The notes: generated by a model not told the origin, from the letters alone. A stretch of 64,000 bases of DNA from Pseudocercospora fijiensis CIRAD86 (GCF_000340215.1 NW_006921537.1:1515011-1579010); one strand, 5' to 3'; counted from the first letter of the stretch, positions 25,390-39,900 are shown. Numbers and translations are program-made.

Positions 25390-26428
25390 TAGAGGCGGTC
25401 GTACTCCTAGACGAGTTCCGCTAAATCGCGGAGGTCGTCGACATCGTACTAAACGTTATATACGTAACTATAGCTACGCTATTTAACTAGGTACTATATT
25501 TTGCCTTTTAAGATCCTACGTCCGAGGAGCTTTTCGACCTCGTAATATAGCGCTTTTAGGTATAGATAGTCGTTATCGAAGGGTGCTTTATCTACTAGGC
25601 CTAGCTCTAGTATCTCTCGGTCGTATAGGTTACAGCCCTTAGGGTATAGTTCTAGCTACGAAACCAAGATTACAGGATAGATACGTATTACTAGGGGGAG
25701 ATCGAGCTCGTACGCGAGGTTACTAACTAGGCGTAGCACCTTAAATAGTCTAGTACGCTATATAGAGAGCTTGCGATTAGGGTTCCCTAGCAGGCGGTAT
25801 CCCTTATATAATTTAAGCAGTACCTTTTAGCCTATCTTAAAGGAAATAGGGCGATGCTTGCGGTCGTATTAGTCCTTTATTATTGCTAGCGCCTATGCGA
25901 GAGAGTCCGTAGCCTAATCGTATACCTCCTATCTTAGTACTAAGTAGTCCTTTATAGGGAGCTTAGTAAGGGGGTTTAGCGCGTCTAAGTTCGTCTTAAA
26001 CTCTCAAATTAGGATATTAGGTACCTCTCTAGTTAAGGTATTCCTAGCGTTATTAAGCTCGGCCTAGATATACGGAAGTGTATCTATCTAATTAGCATCC
26101 GGATAATTAGAGGTAAAGAATCGGAGTGCGATCTCTACGGTTTAATTTGTCCGCTTAGATTAGCTATCCGACTAGGAATAGTACGCTATCGTTACAAAGA
26201 ACCTCGTACCTAACTTTTTAAAGGCTGCTTTTATAAAGTCGCTAAGCTAAATAGGGTCCTAGTCGCCGATTATAATAGCTAGAAAGTTGCGCTCTATTTC
26301 GATATAGCCTTAGATCTAATCGCTACCGTATTGCTACGCCGTCTACGTTAACTTATACTTGCGTAATATAACGCGCTTAGAGTACTTATACGTCTCTATA
26401 AGGAAACTATCGTAGCTATCCTTATCGG
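25390..26428 (-). pseudogene. Element C integrase core (distal part) and chromodomain
   Basis: Minus-strand reading continues element C integrase beyond the inserted element A. It shows AIIIGD then D-x-I-x-LSDF, KKLGTRFFVTIAYYS, and the ERTN-TVEIALRFF segment of the retroviral integrase core, followed by the C-terminal domain. A chromodomain lies at about 25395-25550 (YYEVEKLLGRRILKGK, YLVKWRSY). Chromodomains of chromovirus integrases direct insertion to heterochromatin by binding modified histone H3. That role is family knowledge, not visible here. The frame is broken by RIP stops. Confidence 0.8.
26424..26428. repeat. 5-bp target-site duplication of element A, left
   Basis: ATCGG, repeated at 33540-33544. 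It lies inside the integrase of element C. Confidence 0.85.
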
Positions 26429-26633
26429 TATTAGGACTAAAGAGGTTATATATAATTAGTATATAACTAGGCTCGAGTAAAGCTAGGGTCTTAGTGCCTT
26501 AGGTAGGGCTTAGCGCTTAGCGTTAGGCTAACTTGCCTACCTTCCTCCCTCTCCTCTTAGATAATAGATCTCTATCGAATACTATACTAATTTACTACTA
26601 CCCTATCTATCTGCTAATATAACCCTTCTTATA
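26429..26633 (+). repeat. Element A 5' LTR
   Basis: Begins TATTAGGAC and ends TTCTTATA (TG...CA after RIP reversal). Matches 33342-33539, 58195-58391 and the reverse complement of 43554-43751. Confidence 0.9.
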
Positions 26634-26869
26634 TAGTATTCGATCTACCCTTTAAGGGTAGTAGCTAGATAGTCCTTATTTTAAGCTTTTAGTAGTATAG
26701 CTACGAAAACTATCGACTTAACTATATTACGCCCGAAGAACGGGACCTATACGTACTATTCTATTAAAACAACCGTACCAATTATTAAGCAAGGCCTTCT
26801 ATACGGTCTATTATACTAAGTTAGTCGCACTAAGCCGATATCTACTAATTCCGCTATATCCGTATCCTA

Positions 26870-29800
26870 GGGGCCTATAATACATTATTAGTGTTACCCC
26901 TTATAATAGCCGGCTTATTACGAAGCAACAACAACCGCGGCGCCGCTAGCAGCGCTAGTAACGATAACGCTAGTAGTATAGTGCCTACTAAAGTACCTAC
27001 TAAAGTGCCTCCTACTAAGGTACCTACTAAAGAGCCTACTAGAGGGCCTACTAAAGAACCTATAATCGAAGGGGATAACCTATCGTTGCCCGTTAACGAT
27101 ATTCTTAGCAATATTGTTAACCGTCGATATAGCTAACTAGCCTTTAGGCCCTAGCTAGTAGCGAGACTTTAAGAAGCTACCTAAAACAGGCTCGCTACCT
27201 TACGTTAGGAACAATAGCTAAAGGATAATCTCCTCGAGATTCGCCGCCTATAGGAAGCCCTAATAAATACTACTAAACCGGAACTAGTAGTAGGACCTTC
27301 TATATAGAAGAAGGATGCGAAGCTTAAGGATTATACTATATTTAATAGCTCTAGTCGAAAGTAGTATAACGACTATATTCGTAACTATAAACTCAACTAG
27401 CGCAACGTACTAAGAGCGCTACTAGACGACTACTCCCTAGTTGTTTATACTATACAGTATATTAATAGCAACCTAAAGCGCACCTAGGATAACTATTTTA
27501 ACTCCCTTAATAATTAGACCGCTGTTTAGTAGCAAGACTATAAGACTATTATACTAAATACCCTTAGTAACCCTATATTGCGCTAGTAGTACGCCTAAGA
27601 CTAATACCTACGTACTAAACAAAAGGCCGACTAGACCTCCCGATCCTTCGAGGCCTATCTAAAGACCCTTAAGGACGATTTGCTACCTAAGACTAACTCT
27701 ATCTAGATATCTAAGATACGACCTAAACTAAGATAGGAATTAGTCCTTAAATTAGACCGCCGCCGTATGTTTGAACAGGCTAATCTAATACGTATTTAGT
27801 TTATAGTCGAAGTAGAAACAGCTAAACGAGCTATTTAGCTCTAATAACGGTTAGAATCTAAGATACGCCTAGCTACCTATCGTAGCCGCGGAGGAAACTA
27901 AGGTTCCTACTAGAACAATAATGCTAACAATAGGAATAGTAATAACGACCGTAGAAGAGGCCGTAGCCGACGGCTATATAGAGGAGGCCGTAATAGGGGC
28001 CGTAGAAGGGGCTCGTATCCCTATAATACTAATCGCTTAACTAATAATAGTAGCAATAGCGGCTATAGCAATCCCCTAACCGGGTTAAAGTACTTCAACT
28101 ATAACAGTACTAGCTATCTCCTAGGCTAATGCGACAAACCTAAGGACTAGGCCCGAATCGACCGTACTACCGCTAAGCACCGAAAGCACCTCTTAGTAGC
28201 TAACGCTACCTCTATAGGCTAACCTTCGAAAAAAGAATAAGCGCCGCACTAACTATTAGCCTTATACGGCGTAAAACTATCGACATTGTACTAGCTATTA
28301 TACGTACCTATCTTATATAGGATACGTATAGAACTAACTATTAAACTAAGGTTATACTAGATCTAGGAAATTCAGTTAGTGCCTTTATCAATTACCGCCT
28401 AGCTAAGCAATTAGACCTCCGACAATTGCCTAGAACTAATATACCAACCCTTACTTAGTTTAATAACGCTCGGCACTTAACCTATAGGGCCTACTATGTT
28501 CCTATAGTTCTAAAAGACGACCTCGGTAATAAACGCTTACTAGATTTTACTGCCTACGTAGTAGATATAGATAACCTCCTATCCGATATTGTTATTAGCA
28601 ACCCTGTTCTTAAGCACTATACTATAATTATAGACTTAGGCAGTTAATAGTAGCGGTTTAGAATCGCTAGGAGAGAGGATATTAAACACATTAATATTAG
28701 CGAGTATCCCGACGATATCCGGGTCCTATTTATCGGCAACCTAACGCCTGCCTTAGCTAATCCGACGGCTAACCTTCTCGGTAGAGATAACGATAAACCT
28801 ATACCCCCTAATAGTATAGATCCTAATTAGCTTGCTCGCATACTACTGCCTATTCGAGAGACCTATATTAATGTATTTAAACACTACCTAGCATCGACAT
28901 TGCCTATGTTTAAAGAGACTAATTATAAGATTAACATTATAGAGGGCAAAGAGGTCCCCTTTAGGCCCCTCTACAACCTTAGTAAACGAGAACTTACTAT
29001 ATTGCGTAAGTACCTAGATAAGAACCTAACTAATAGTCGAATTTAGTATAGCAACAGCCCTACTAGTATACCTATCCTATTCGTACTAAAGAAGGATAGT
29101 AGCCTGCGTTTATATATTAATTATAGAGGGCTTAATGCTGTTACTATTAAAGACCGTTGTCTACTTCCGCTTATTAATAAGACCCTCGATCGCCTTTCTA
29201 GCGCCTACTTCTATACTATATTAGACATTAAGGACGCCTATTACCGTATTCGTATTCGCAAGGGCGATGAATAGAAAACAGCCTTCTGCACCCGTTATAG
29301 CTATTTCGAGTACTTAGTTATACTATTCGGGCTAGCTAATACCCCTACAATATTCTAGTCCTATATTAATCGGGCCCTTTTAGGCCTACTAGACTACCTC
29401 TATATAGTTTACCTAGATAACATCCTAGTTTACACCTATTTACCTAATATTATAGAGTACTAGGCTATAGTACGTAAGGTCCTCGACCGCCTGCGAGCCT
29501 ATAGCCTATATTATAAGCCCTCTAAATGTACCTTTGCTACTAAGGAGGTAGCCTTCCTTAGCTTCCTTATATTAACTAATAGTGTTAAGGCTAATCCTAA
29601 TCGGATTAAAACAATTACTAAATAGCCTATTCCTACGTCTATTAAAGAGCTTTAATTATTCCTCGGTTTTGCTAACTTCTACCGCCGGTTTATTAAGGGC
29701 TATTCGAGGCATATAATACTATTAACTAAGCTTACTAAAACTAAGGCCAATCTATCTAGAGAGTTCAAATAGACTAATAGAGCACAAGCCGCTTTTAACG

Positions 29801-32110
29801 GTTTAAAGAAGCGCTTTACTAAAGTCCCCTTATTATACTATTTTGTACTAAGCAAGCAGATCCGAATTGAGACTAACGCTTTACAGTTCGCTATATCGGC
29901 TATTATATTATAGCAATTAGCTAATAACTATTACTAGTACCCGATTGCCTTCTTTTTACGGAAGATAATCGATATAGAACGTCGATATAAGACCTACGAG
30001 TAAGAGCTCTTAGCTATTATAGAAGCCTTTAAGCACTAGCGCTACTATCTCGATAGTATATAGCACACTATTTAGGTCTATACGGACTATAACAACCTCC
30101 GTAGTATTACTAAGGTTACTAGAGTTATAGGTCGATAGGCTAGATAGGCCGTCTACCTCGCTAGGTTTGATTTTAATATATTATATCGGCTAGGCGTAAG
30201 TAACTCTACCGATAGCCTATTAAGGCGACCTAATTACGATAGCGAGACTTAGCAATCTATTAATTTATTGTTTCTAACCCTATAGCATAAAATTGCTATA
30301 GCCCGTATTATTAATAAGCAAGCGTAGGATAAGCGGCTTACCGGACTCCGCGATAGCTTAAAGCATATTAATGCTCTTACTATATTAATAGTACGTATTA
30401 AGGCAAGGGCTAAGGACACAGATAGGAGAAGTTATAATAACTCCCTAGTCGATATCGCTATATATAGTAACAGCGATTAAAGCACTAATGCAGTTAATCC
30501 GGCTGCTAGTGCTATTAGATGTATATAATACGTACCTCGTTTAATAGCAAGGGTGCTACTAAATAACCTTGCAAATAGGGATAGTTAATCGTTTATAGAT
30601 AAGCTGTTATATACTTAGTAGAGGGCCGCCTTTGCTACTAAACGTATCGATAAGCTTGTAAGTAGGCGAAAGACTCGATCTAGTAAGAGTAATAACTAGT
30701 CGATCGATAATAAGGGTTATTTAAAGTTTAAGGGCAGATACTATATCCCCGCTAAACATTCGATCCGACAAGAACTTCTTAAGCGACACTATAATAGTAA
30801 GCTTGCCGGTTACTATAGTATAGAGAGGTCGTACGAGCTACTATCGCGTATATACTACTAGCTAAATAGTAAGCGGGATATAAAGGACTACGTAAACACG
30901 TATACCGTATATTAACGAGTTAAAGCACTAAAGCACTTACTATTTGGCGAGTTGTCTTTACTCCCTATTCTAAAGAAGCTATTTGCTAAGCTTATAATAG
31001 ATTTTATTATAGGCCTTCTACCTACTAAGCGTAGGGGTAGCAAGGATGTATATAATACTATCCTTATTATAGTAGATCGATTTACTAAAGGCGCTCGATA
31101 TATCCCGGCGCGGAAAGATTAGACTGCTATTAATACGGTAGAAGCGCTATAGAATAATATCTTCTATACCTATTAGGGGACCCCTAAAGGGATAGTCTCT
31201 AACCGAGGCTTAACATTCATATCCTATTATTAGAGCGAAATATGCCTATAGCTAAGACTAAAGCATCGGCTATTAATAGCCTTCTATCTATAGACTAACG
31301 GTCAAACAGAGAGGTAGAATGCTACCCTATAGCAGTACCTACGCAGCTATATTAACGAGAATCCTAACGACTAGGTCAACCTCCTATAACTAGCTGAATT
31401 CGTGTATAATAATAGTGTCTACTTATTAACTAAGGTTTTACTATATATAGCTATAATAGGCTAGAACGCTGCCTTACTATAAGATCTATTTACCTCGCTC
31501 GAGGCCGAGCGTAAGGAAAGGGAAGCGTATTAAGTACCAACCCCTAAAACACTAGCGGCTATTAAGAGGGTTTAAAAGATGCGAGAAATTCACGCTAAGA
31601 TAGCTAATAAACTAGCGAAGGCCTAGGCCTATTAGAAGGCCTATTATAATAAACACTATACGCTAATAACCTTTAAGCAAGGCGACCTAGTTATACTAAG
31701 CACTAAGAACCTCCGTATCCGCAAACACCTATTACCTAATAGTAAAACAAGGCCTAAGCTCGCACTAAGGTATATTAGCCTATTCCGCATTCGAGAAGTT
31801 AAGGGCTCTTCCGTATAGGCCTATTAGTTATAGCTTCTACCTTATTATACTATCTATAACACCTTCTATATATCCCTCCTTAAGCCGTACTACCTACGCG
31901 AAGGGGATGAAGCACCTACTAAATACGAAGACATACTAGCGGATAGTAAAGAGCTATAGTCTATAGAACGCATCCTATAGCACCGGACTAGGAAAGGCAA
32001 GAAAGAGTACCTATTAAGATAGCAAGGATATCTACCTAAATAGGACTCGTAGGAAGCTAAAGGTTCCTTTAAGGACATAACTAAGTTGTTAGATAAGTAT
32101 TAGACTAGCG
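26870..32110 (+). pseudogene. Element A gag-pol, RIP-inactivated
   Basis: The gag part (about 26870-28250) has a Pro-Thr-Lys repeat (26980-27060), an Arg/Gly/Asn-rich region and a zinc knuckle whose Cys and His now read Tyr (YFNYNSTSYLLG), as expected from RIP. The protease site LDLGNSVSAF is at about 28357. RT (about 28970-29600) shows LYINYRGLNAVTIKDR and YLDNILVYT, the YxDD box with its second Asp mutated to Asn. RNase H (about 29870-30230) includes IETNALQFAISA and VYTDYNNLR. Integrase (30730-31500) has LIIDFIIGLLP and a DRFTKGARYIPA segment. The chromodomain (31951-32103) contains SIERIL and KKEYLLR. Stops are nearly all TAG/TAA. Confidence 0.88.
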
Positions 32111-33341
32111 TAAAGAACAAGAAGAAGGCTAAAAGCTTATAATATTACTATTAAGGCCTAGGACTAATGCTACCCCCGGGGTGCTATTAGCTAACTAATT
32201 AGCTACAAGCAATTGTTAGCAAAGGACAATAAGACTATATAAGCGCGCTACGACGCGTCAATTAGTCGCTGCTCTTCTAAGGACTCTACCTCTTGCTTAT
32301 TTATTCTATAGGGCCTTAAAGCCTAAGCAATCGGCGATGTACGCGCGCGTGCGAATAACGGTAATAAAGATAATGTCGCGCTACGAGCTAGCAGTATATT
32401 AGCAGCCGACACGACTATATTAGTAACGGTATTGCTAATGTTGTTAGTTAAAGAAGGAAATTAGAAGCAAGGTAAAGTTGGCGCTAAAACGGCTAGTACC
32501 GCTATTATTAATATTACTTGCTATTATTACTACGCCTACCGGAGATAACCTTACCTATACTACGTACCTAAGGCCGAATCGCACTATACTAACTAAGTTA
32601 AAAGAATAGCTATATTAAAGGTTTAATTAAAACTTTGAGGCTAAGTCAAAATATTAAGACTTAAAGGATTAAGCGGCTTAATAGAATAACTAACTAAGGG
32701 CAAAACTATAGAGCTAAGTTAGCCGGGGTCGATCTTGCGGATAATAAGTTACTCCTCGATCTTTCCGACCCTTTAAGCAAAGCGAACCTTAACTACTACA
32801 CTTATAATAGCCTTTACTTATAGAAACCGGACGAACCGTGTTTTTTGAAAAGATAAGATAAGATTGACACTTAAAGGCTACTAAACCTAGCCAATTAGGG
32901 CTAGCGAAACTACGATAGTAAATAATAGCCCTCGTAATAATAAGAACAATCCCTCGGAAGCGGACAACCCTCGGAAGCGGACATTTCTAGGTCTTTTAAG
33001 AGTAGATATAGAGAACTCGGTACGACATTACTTAGAATAGGGGCAGTACTGCAATACCCCGTATACCTACCTATTATAGTAGGGAAGGTACGCTCGTATT
33101 ATAATTAGTCGATAGTCCTTAATTCTTATAGTTATATATTACTTTATTATATACAAGGATAGCGCAGTTAGAGTTAGACATTGTGTTATATTAGAGGTAA
33201 GGTTTAATATAGTTATATAATCGGTAGTTGCGTATTTAATTTAGCGCGGATCGAGTAGCTTATTAGACCTACTAAGTTAGTAGCGATAGAGGTTAGAATA
33301 AAGACCGGCTACGAGGGCGCGGCCTTTAGAAGGGAAGCGTA
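32111..33341 (+). other. Non-coding 3' internal region of element A
   Basis: About 1.2 kb between the chromodomain and the 3' LTR with no readable frame. The same sequence is present in reverse at 43752-44990 in A', so it belongs to the family rather than being a later insertion. Confidence 0.7.
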
Positions 33342-33539
33342 TATTAGGACTAAAGAGGTTATACGTAACTAGTATATAACTAGGCTCGAGTAAAGCTAGG
33401 GTCTTAGTACCTTAGGCAGGGCTTAGCGCTTAGCGTTAGGCTAACTTGCCTGCCTTCCTCCCTCTCCTCTTAGATCTCTATCGAATACTATACTAATTTA
33501 CTACTACCCTATCTACCTGCTAATATAACCCTTCTTACA
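33342..33539 (+). repeat. Element A 3' LTR
   Basis: Ends TTCTTACA with an intact CA terminus, then TSD ATCGG at 33540-33544. Confidence 0.9.
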
Positions 33540-33544
33540 ATCGG

Positions 33545-35640
33545 GTAGCAGGCTATAAACCTAGTCCGTTATAATAGCGTACTACGGAATAGGTTAGCAT
33601 TTAATCGGCTATAATTTGCTATATAGAGGATAGCGCAATGTCTAGTTTAGAATACACTCGGAGCAGTAAGCAATATACTTAGAGACCTCGCGTCCGAGCT
33701 AGCGGATATAGAAGCTAGCGTATAGACGGGCGTAAGTGCGGTAATAACCTACGTAGTAATAATAATTATAGGCTATTTAGAAGACCTCCTTATATAGAGA
33801 GCGGGGGATGTATAGCCTCTCTCTACCGTCGGTATCGTCCTTAAAATAGATAAGGTCGTCGCGTAAGAAAAAACAAAGTCCTAATAGGCTCGACTCGGCC
33901 TCGCCCGTAATGTCCGCTTTCTTACTATTAGGGTTATCGTTAGCGTCTAGGGTCCTCTCGGCGGCGGCTCGTAGGCAGCGTTCTTTTATAGCGTTTAGCT
34001 AAGCTAGGATTACAGACTAATAGGGGTCCTCTATATATCCCGTCTTTAAGTCGTCCTTAAATTTAGTAGCGAGTTCTACGAGTACGGAGTAGAAAACTAT
34101 AGGCTCGTTAGACGTATACGTTCTACCGGAGTACTCGTCGACTATCGTAGCGTAAAAACAAATCGCACCCTCGCTTTCGCTCGGGTATATATAGTACGCG
34201 TCGATTATATTATTCGCCGGGGTAGGATTGTCGTATACTAGGGGGTCTAGCATATCGTATACTTAATCTGCCGCTCGGTTAAGATCCGCTACGAGCCTAC
34301 TTAAGGCGTTCGGTATTCTATAAAGGCGTCCTAGGCGGTAGTATACCTTAAGCTTAGGGTACTAAGAGAGGTACTAACTAGCTCGTACTAGACGGAGGTT
34401 AAGCTTGTCCGTAGATATAGTCGTTACTAGGCTCGCTGCCGTAGTAATGCCTAGGGCCGCTATATAGTCGGAAAACACATACACTAGCTTGCGTACCGCC
34501 TAGAGGATTATTCGTGCCTTACGTACCGTCTAGACTAGTCTACTAACCTCGAGTTCGGTAGCTAGGTACCGCTTTTCTACGTCCGTAAGGGCTTTACTAA
34601 GGTATATAATAACTTGTACCTAATCTACCGGGAAGCGTACGGCCTTACTATTCTCGATAGTCGGCTCTAGGTCTCCCTTAACGTAGTATACTACTACCGC
34701 GAACCCTCCTACGTAGGTATCTAGGTCGATATATATAGGGCGATTAGGGTCCGCGTAATAGGAGAACTTAATATCGCGGTACATCTATCTTAGGATATTA
34801 AAGGCTTTGTATTCTATCTCTAGCGATTTATCCGAGTCGAAGGCTAGGGTCCTTATAGCGTAGCGCTTACGCTTATTGCCTTTATTAGCTAGGCTAAAGC
34901 GTAAGAGCTCTTTCTTACGGTTCTCGAATAGTATCGTAATCGTAGAGTAGTATAGAATATACTAGCGTTACTAGCTAGTTAGTCCTAAGTAAAATTTAAT
35001 ATCCTTTAGGGTAGTAGGGAATTTTAAGTCTAGGATAGCCTAGACCTTTTCCTTATAAGTAGTATATCCTAGTCCTAATACTCGTTAGCCTAAAAGTTTC
35101 GTAGATAGATATACGAGGAACGACTTATACGGTGCGATACTAATATTCTTGCCTACTAGGCACTCGAATATAGCGTTTAGATACTATAGGTGCTCTTCGA
35201 AGGTACGGGAGTAGATAACAATATCGTCGATATAAGTACGGTAGTAGGATTTATATCGCTTAAGGATCTTATTAAGCTAGCGCTAGATATATTATACGCT
35301 ATTCGAGAAACCTATAATAGCTATATATATCTGTTCCTAGCCGCGGTAGCTATTAATCGCGAATTTGCTATAGTCCTTTTCGGCTACTACCTATTAATAG
35401 AAAAACGCGACGGCGTCTACTATTGTAATATAGGTAGAGCCGCGTAGCGCCTTAATAATGTCCTCTTATCTAGGGAGCGGATAAGAATCCTTAATCGTAA
35501 TCTTGTTTAGGCCCCTAATATCTACGACTATACGGCCTTTATAGACTAGCTTGCCGTCTACTATCGTCGTTTTCTAAACTATAAAGACTAGGAACCCGAA
35601 TTAAGTAGGCTTAGTAGTAAAGGACATCTTTCCTTATACG
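33545..35640 (-). pseudogene. Element C reverse transcriptase, RNase H and integrase N-terminus
   Basis: Minus-strand RT at about 35640-35060: VVDIRGLNKITIKDSYPLPR, TYITIVDAVAFFY, and the catalytic box YIDDIVIYS with both Asp preserved. The RNase H-like domain follows (about 34800-34330: IYIDLDTYVGGFAVVVYY, VQVIIYLSKAL). A conserved linker with LDPLVYDNPTPANN is at 34250-34017. The integrase zinc-binding region (YYVGYYRTYARLYASFYIR, then YCSEC) is at about 33830-33640, with the expected His codons now Tyr. The frame then meets element A at 33544 and resumes at 26423. Confidence 0.85.
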
Positions 35641-36199
35641 TATAGTAGGTCGAACGTCTTGTTTACGACCTCCTTATCTAGGGCGTAGAGTAGATACGCT
35701 ACTATAGGGACCTTGTTATTCTCGTAGCCTAGTTTTAGCGTAACTTCTAGGAAATCGGACTCGGGGATGTCTATAGTAGTGCCTTTATCCTTCTATAGGT
35801 CTTCGTGCTTTTTTACTATAGCCTCGATAAGTCGTACCTACTCCTTAGTACCGTACGTAGTTACGCTATTAAAAAGCTGCGTCTCCTTTATAGGGTTCGG
35901 TAGGTCCGGTAGCGGAAGGCCGGCCGCTATATAATCCCTAGGCGCGATATAGTAGTAGCTATAGTAATTACACTTACGTACGTACTCTATTTTTGTATAT
36001 CGTAGTAACGTCTATAGGTAGTCGGTATCGTTACGAACCTATACGAAATTTACTACAATGTCTACGACTATAGCGTAGATAGTTAGGGCCTTATTCTTAA
36101 GTTCCTAGTTTTACGGGTAGAAAGCTACGTCTCGGTCGGAAGGGAGATTAGCTCTAAAATAGACAGGTACCGAAGTTAACGTCTACGGTACTAGAACGA

Positions 36200-39100
36200 C
36201 GTTCTCGTCGCTAGAGTATACTACCGTACGGAACTTAACCTAGTCCTTACGGCTTACTAGTAGAGGAATCTTTGCCTTTTTATAGGAGTTAATCGTCGCC
36301 GTACGGTATAGCACGTTAATCTTAATGCCCTCCGGGCTAATAATGTCTATTACTATAAGGAACTTAGTACTAAGCTCCCTAACGATATATATCTTATAGC
36401 GTATATAGGCGATAACCTTAGAGCCCTTAATAATTCCCGGTACCTAAAAATCGAGATCTACGTACTTACTAATGTCCGTTAATTCTACGCCTTTAACCTT
36501 TAGTAGGGCTACTAGACGCTTACGCTCGATATCTAGGCGCGTCTAGTATAGGAAGGCCTCGTCGATAAGAGACATAGTAGCGCCTATATCTAGGCAAACC
36601 GCGTATTCCGTACCGTCCTTCTATAGGCGTACGACTATACGCAGATAATAATAGCCTCGAAACGCGTATCCTCCTTTAACCTTTAGTAGTATAGCGGACT
36701 TAATAAGCCTAGCGTCCTTCTCTACGCTATTCTTCTTAGACGTTAGCTCCGTAGCGTACTTAGTACGCCTATAGTCTTATAAGAGATTGTTGCTATCGAA
36801 CTTTGCGCTATAATTTACGTATAAGAACTTTAAAGGCTATATCGTAGCAAAGGGTTCTATAGCTAGGGGGAGGTACTTGCCGATATATAGGAAAAAGGGC
36901 GATAGTAGCGGAACCTCGCTATAGTATACTAATACGGAGTCCTATAAAGAGGCATCGTTATCTACGTTGTCTAATCTATAGTAGATATCTACCTAGTCGT
37001 TAAAATATACTAGTACGGAGTGCGGGCTTACCGGCCTCGCTAAGTAGCGTAAGCTAGATTATAGGCGTAAGTGCGAACGCGGCTATAGGATAGATATAGG
37101 CTCTTCGACTAGAGGCTCCGGTACCTGCTTATTAGCGTAATAGTTACGTAGAGCCTTATTGCCTTAGCGGCCGCGTTATTACTAACCCTAGGTATCGCGT
37201 ACGTCGTTTCGCGTACCTATATCTTGTCGTCTTCTACGATTAGCATTTCGGTTTCCGCCGTATACTTCGTAGCCTCGATTATTATTACGTAGCTCCGCTC
37301 TATTATTACGGTTAGAAGCGTACTCTTTTTAGCGTCCCTCCCTAGCTAGGGCTTGCCTATCGCTTCCTTAGTCTCGGCGCTAGTACTAATTTTAATTAGT
37401 ATAGCTACTATTTCTAGGGCGCTCGTTACTATAGCCGCTAGCGTAACTACGACCTAAACTGTCGCGATATCCGCATACTACTAGAGTATATCGATTATCG
37501 AAACTACCGGCGTAACCGCGACCTAAAGTATCGCGATATACGCCCGAGGAATCGGCGTATCGTTCGTTATTACGAGCGCTTCGATACTATAACTTAACGT
37601 TATATCTAGTACGGCCTCGTACTATGCCGTAGCTATCGTACTATAGATACCTACGGTACTAAGCCTTATACTTGTCTTCTACAGCTCGCGTAAAGGTATA
37701 GAGAGTATCGCTTAGTAAGGGCTTATTAAGCTTGTCCTATAAGCCAGGTTCGAACCGCAACTACGCTTAGTAGAGGAGGGCATAAGGCCTATTTAGATCT
37801 ATCTCGAGCCCGGCCTTACGTACGTAGCAAATGCAATTTATAATAAACTACTAGGGCGCTCTACGGTTGCGTACGTCTTATATAGTATAGGATTCGGCGT
37901 ATAACTTGTCCTAGGCCTCGATAATAGATCTGCTAAACTTGTCCCTTAGGGCTTTATACTAGCGCTTAATGCCTTCCCCTCTACGAATAGTATTACGATC
38001 GTTGCTCGTAAGCTCGTAGATAAACTACTATTATACGGCCCTACGGAGACACTTAGTAAGCTAAGTACGCACCGTACGAGCGTAATTAACTATAGCGTAA
38101 TTATAAGCGGCGTCTAGAAAGAGGTATACCGAAGTAAAGGTAACCTTATTGCCGTATGTATAGATATCCTAGCTATTAGAGTCTATATATAGCGCGTCCG
38201 GATAGAAGTACCTAATATCTATTAGGTCGAATCTCTCTAGGCGCTAAGAACGCTACGGGCTGTAATAGGGCGAGCGGCTAAACTAGAAGTTATCGATATA
38301 ATAAGGGTCGTAGCGATAGCCTCGTAGGCTAAAGTTCCTACCCTACGTACTAGAATTACTAGGGCTTAGGCTTAGCGGCCCTCTGCCTCTACCGCCTTAG
38401 CTATAGCGGCGCTATCTAGCCTTAGCGTTATGCTACGCGTCGCGTCTCGACTAATAGGGTTAGGCCTCGACTAGGTTAGGTAATAGAGCTAGTAGGACCT
38501 GTTCGTACAAGCCTACGCGTATAAGGCGTTTAGTTCTCCTAGCGTCTAGTTTGTCTTATACTAAGCTTAGGGGGATACTCTAGCGTAACTAGTCGATCTT
38601 ATTACAGATCTCGTCCCTAAGCTACTAAGTTTAGATAACCTATTAATTTACTAGTTATCTAAATAGCTAGCGTATTTTATTATATAAAATAGCTAGGTTA
38701 GCGGCGTTTAGGATTTCGCTATTAGCGTCTTTAGCGGCCGCGTTAGCGCTAGCGGCGTTCTAGTTCTCGCGTGCTAGGACTTCGCGTAGTGCGCCCTCTT
38801 ATAGGCGTTAAGGCTATAGGTTGTCGTAGGCTAGCTACTTACTATTACGCTAGTTTTAGGAGGATAGTCCTACGCTAGCGTTACGTACTCGCTAGCGGTC
38901 CGCGACTAGGCGTCTAGCCTCTATGCCTAGGAAAGCGTCGACTAATCTATTATAGCGCTACTAGCGAGAAGGCGGGTTACGCTCTATACTAGGCTCTATG
39001 TATACTAAGTCTATACGCTAGGTATCTAGGTCTATATCTTAAGACATATCGACTATGTTCTTAGCCGATATAGGAGGGAGTAGTAGTTCTTACTCTTGTC

Positions 39101-39900
39101 GTCGGGGTTCTTACTACTAAGTACCTTATCGCTAAAGCTTAGGAGCTAGTAGAGAGGACTCTAGACTGCTTAGGGCCGGGAGCTCCTACTATTCGGGCTT
39201 AGGGCTCTATTGCTCCGGAGCTTGCTAATTAGGACTCTACTACTCCGTATCCTAGTACTTAGGCTTAGGACTATATTGCTTAGGACCTTGCTATTTAGGA
39301 CTCTGCTGCTTAGGGCCGACTAAAACCGGTAAGGACAAATTAGGACTACTTATAGGTAACAGCTCTAAGGTACTAAGTTCTCGCAGACCTAGGGGAAAAA
39401 CAATTAGTAAGAACCTATAGCGTACGTACGTAATATATCGCGTACTAGCTACTAAAATCGTCCGATAGCGACGTAGCTATAGGCTAGTATCCGGACTTGT
39501 AGGCACTACTATATCTAGTAAGGGTAGTGCTAGTTCTAGAGTAGGAGCCGCTAAGTCGTTAGGTTCCGTCGTGTCTAAAATAGCAAGTTCGTTACAGAGT
39601 GCAATTAGTATCTTCGCTACTACCGTAACTAAGGAGCGGTTAACTGCCTAATCCTAAGGGAATCCTAGCGAGGTACGGCCTCTAAAGTCCGAAAGCTTTC
39701 GAGGTATATACTCTTCTAGGGGCTAATAATAGGTAGTAATCGTCGTAACGACTGCTTTTAATATATCTCTCTACTTCTAGTATACTAATTTAGCGTAGCT
39801 AGCGTTAGCTAAGAACTCCTTAAAACAAAAAGCGATGTGTAACGAGTAGGCGTCTAAATCGGGGCGTATAGAAGCTAGTATATTTATATAAAATAAGCGG
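36200..39900 (-). pseudogene. Element C gag and protease region
   Basis: A continuous degraded minus-strand frame lies upstream of RT. The protease signature CLDIGATMSLIDEAFL is at about 36,550-36,610, in the place of the usual D-S/T-G-A. Upstream is an Arg/Asn-rich region (about 37,180-37,330) and the gag body around 37,700-38,900. A Pro/Gln/Ser-rich stretch (about 39,100-39,350) lies near the N-terminal end. No zinc knuckle is still legible. The start codon is not resolvable. Confidence 0.65.

Larger units (their letters stand above)
26429..33539 (+). mobile_element. Element A: complete 7.1-kb chromodomain Ty3/gypsy LTR retrotransposon
   Basis: LTRs at 26429-26633 (205 bp) and 33342-33539 (198 bp), flanked by TSD ATCGG. 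The internal region encodes, on the plus strand, gag, protease, RT, RNase H, integrase and a C-terminal chromodomain, followed by about 1.2 kb of non-coding 3' sequence. A second, minus-strand copy (A') and a solo LTR of the same family lie further right, so the family is multi-copy, as RIP requires. Insertion into element C makes A younger than C. Confidence 0.92.
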